Below, piece after piece: positions 5,748 to 6,343 of a stretch of 6,343 nt of DNA. A program made the position numbers and the translations under genes. The notes beneath the pieces were generated by a model. That model did no database searches, was not told the DNA's origin, and saw only the letters and a list, made by a program, of their open reading frames with translations. Origin of the DNA: Candidatus Rokuibacteriota bacterium (GTDB taxonomy: Bacteria; Methylomirabilota; Methylomirabilia; Rokubacteriales; JACPHL01); contig JACPHL010000157.1 in the NCBI GenBank assembly GCA_016188625.1, positions 1-6,343 of the forward strand, written 5' to 3'. Position 1 is the stretch's first letter. Each line of letters opens with the position of its first letter.

Positions 5748-6280
5748 TGGTCGTCGTCCACGCGGTGCTCGACTACGCCGACGATCATGCCACCCGGGGC
5801 GGACCGCACCGGGAGGCGCACCTGGCCCGGCTCTTCGAGCTGCGGGCGCGAGGCCGGGTGGTCGGGGTCGGGGTCCGACTCGGGGCGCCCAGGGCCGACA
5901 TCTTCTACCGGGGCGCGACCCGGGCCGAGGTCGAGGGGCTGATCACGGCCGACCCCTACTACGCGCACGGGGTCGCGACCGGGTACACCCTCCGACCGTT
6001 CGTCCAGTTCGTCGAGCCGTGGCACCCGGCCGAGGCCAAGGTGGACGGCTCGCGGATCGCGATCATCGCCGAGGCGCCGGTGGCCGACCTCGACCTCGCC
6101 TCCCTCGTCCTCGTGGAGCTGCGGGGCCGGGGGCAGATGACCTTCGGCGGGTTCCTGGAGAAGCATGCGCTCATGGTCCTCGCCACCCCGGAGCGGGCGA
6201 CCGCGGTCGGGTGGCTCGAGGAGACCGGGCTCTGGCGCGAAGCCGACCTGACCGCCTGGGAGTGGGCCTACCTCTTCTAG
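5747..6280 (+). CDS. YCII-related domain protein with C-terminal extension
   Basis: This 177-aa protein starts with a YCII/YciI-like ferredoxin-like domain (about 1-90): HAVLDYADDHATRGGPHREA has the conserved D and R, then HLARLFELRARGRVVGVG (with H25), and DPYYAHGVATGYTLRPFVQF, the family's DP-Y/F-G motif. YciI-type proteins are usually about 90-110 aa and of poorly known enzymatic function. The conserved His/Asp pair is thought to be catalytic. The remaining 85 residues (EPWHPAEAKVDG to the terminal WEWAYLF) do not match anything I recognise. Their aromatic-rich end suggests a folded domain, not a tail. GGAGG (5738-5742) lies four nt before ATG, inside the methyltransferase gene. It is last in the operon; the TAG lies in CTAG and a hairpin repeat follows three bases later. 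Family call is good; function unknown. Confidence 0.82.
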   Translation: MVVVHAVLDYADDHATRGGPHREAHLARLFELRARGRVVGVGVRLGAPRADIFYRGATRAEVEGLITADPYYAHGVATGYTLRPFVQFVEPWHPAEAKVDGSRIAIIAEAPVADLDLASLVLVELRGRGQMTFGGFLEKHALMVLATPERATAVGWLEETGLWREADLTAWEWAYLF

Positions 6281-6283
6281 ATG

Positions 6284-6343
6284 CCTCGGAGGGGGGCGCT
6301 GCCCCCTTTCCGAACCTCCCCCCGAGGGTGCGCGGGCCAAGCC
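6284..6343 (+). repeat. Second copy of the gene-end hairpin repeat, cut by window edge
   Basis: This copy aligns along its whole visible length with 3228-3290. The head CCTCGGAGGGGGGC is identical, TTCCGAACCTCCCCCC (6308-6323) matches 3252-3267 exactly, and TGCGCGGGC (6329-6337) matches 3274-3282. Its first 17 bases, with the preceding TG (6282-6298), are also the exact reverse complement of 3331-3347. The far end is outside the window. Confidence 0.8.
6287..6312 (+). terminator. Hairpin after the YCII gene, no T-tract beyond three T
   Basis: GGGGGC, loop GCT, GCCCCC (6292-6306), extended by CGGAG/TTTCCG with a bulge, starts seven bases after the stop. The loop differs from the copy at 3231-3256 (GCT against CTTCG), yet the paired arms are kept, which supports selection for structure. 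It is likely the operon terminator or 3' barrier. Confidence 0.5.

Noticed and set aside
1-6343. tRNA, rRNA, CRISPR array or insertion sequence
   Set aside because: No cloverleaf, no spaced direct repeats and no transposase motifs were seen on either strand.

Overview
This is a very GC-rich window (roughly 70% by eye, third codon positions nearly all G or C) of ordinary bacterial chromosome. The base composition, the mix of an envelope M23 peptidase, a PQQ-type sugar dehydrogenase and a beta-hydroxyacid dehydrogenase, and the G/C-run repeats after genes suggest an environmental Gram-negative lineage of the Rokubacteria/Methylomirabilota or deltaproteobacterial type. That placement is a guess; nothing here fixes the taxon. 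I see no phage, transposase, CRISPR array, tRNA or rRNA, and no gene-free stretch longer than about 300 bases.

Layout. Minus strand 1203 to 1: an exported M23 (MepM/OapA-like) cell-wall endopeptidase, running off the left edge. A 167-bp divergent spacer follows, with a good sigma70-type promoter (TTGGGC, 17 bp, TATAAT) pointing right. It drives a two-gene unit: a NYN-domain putative ribonuclease with a C-terminal OST-HTH/LOTUS-like domain (1371-2132), and an exported PQQ-type glucose/sorbosone dehydrogenase (2129-3226), joined by a 4-nt GTGA overlap. This unit converges on a small membrane protein of the PF04020 'phage holin' family (minus strand, 3720-3349). Between the two stops lies a 118-bp element with perfect 14-bp terminal inverted repeats and strong hairpins.

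From 3721 to 3981 is a spacer that appears to hold the 3' scrap of a lost cyclase-family gene. A tight plus-strand operon follows: a 3-hydroxyisobutyrate-dehydrogenase-family oxidoreductase (3982-4932), a class I SAM methyltransferase (4941-5747), and a YCII-domain protein with an unexplained C-terminal extension (5747-6280). The latter two overlap by one base. The operon ends in another copy of the same hairpin repeat, cut by the right edge.

The most interesting signal is this gene-end repeat. Three copies of its head (CCTCGGAGGGGGGC) sit 1-3 nt after stop codons. All three stops are TAG inside a CTAG tetranucleotide. The other three visible stops are TGA, TAA and TGA, and I found no other CTAG in the window. 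The element may therefore act as a terminator cassette and may even supply the stop codon.
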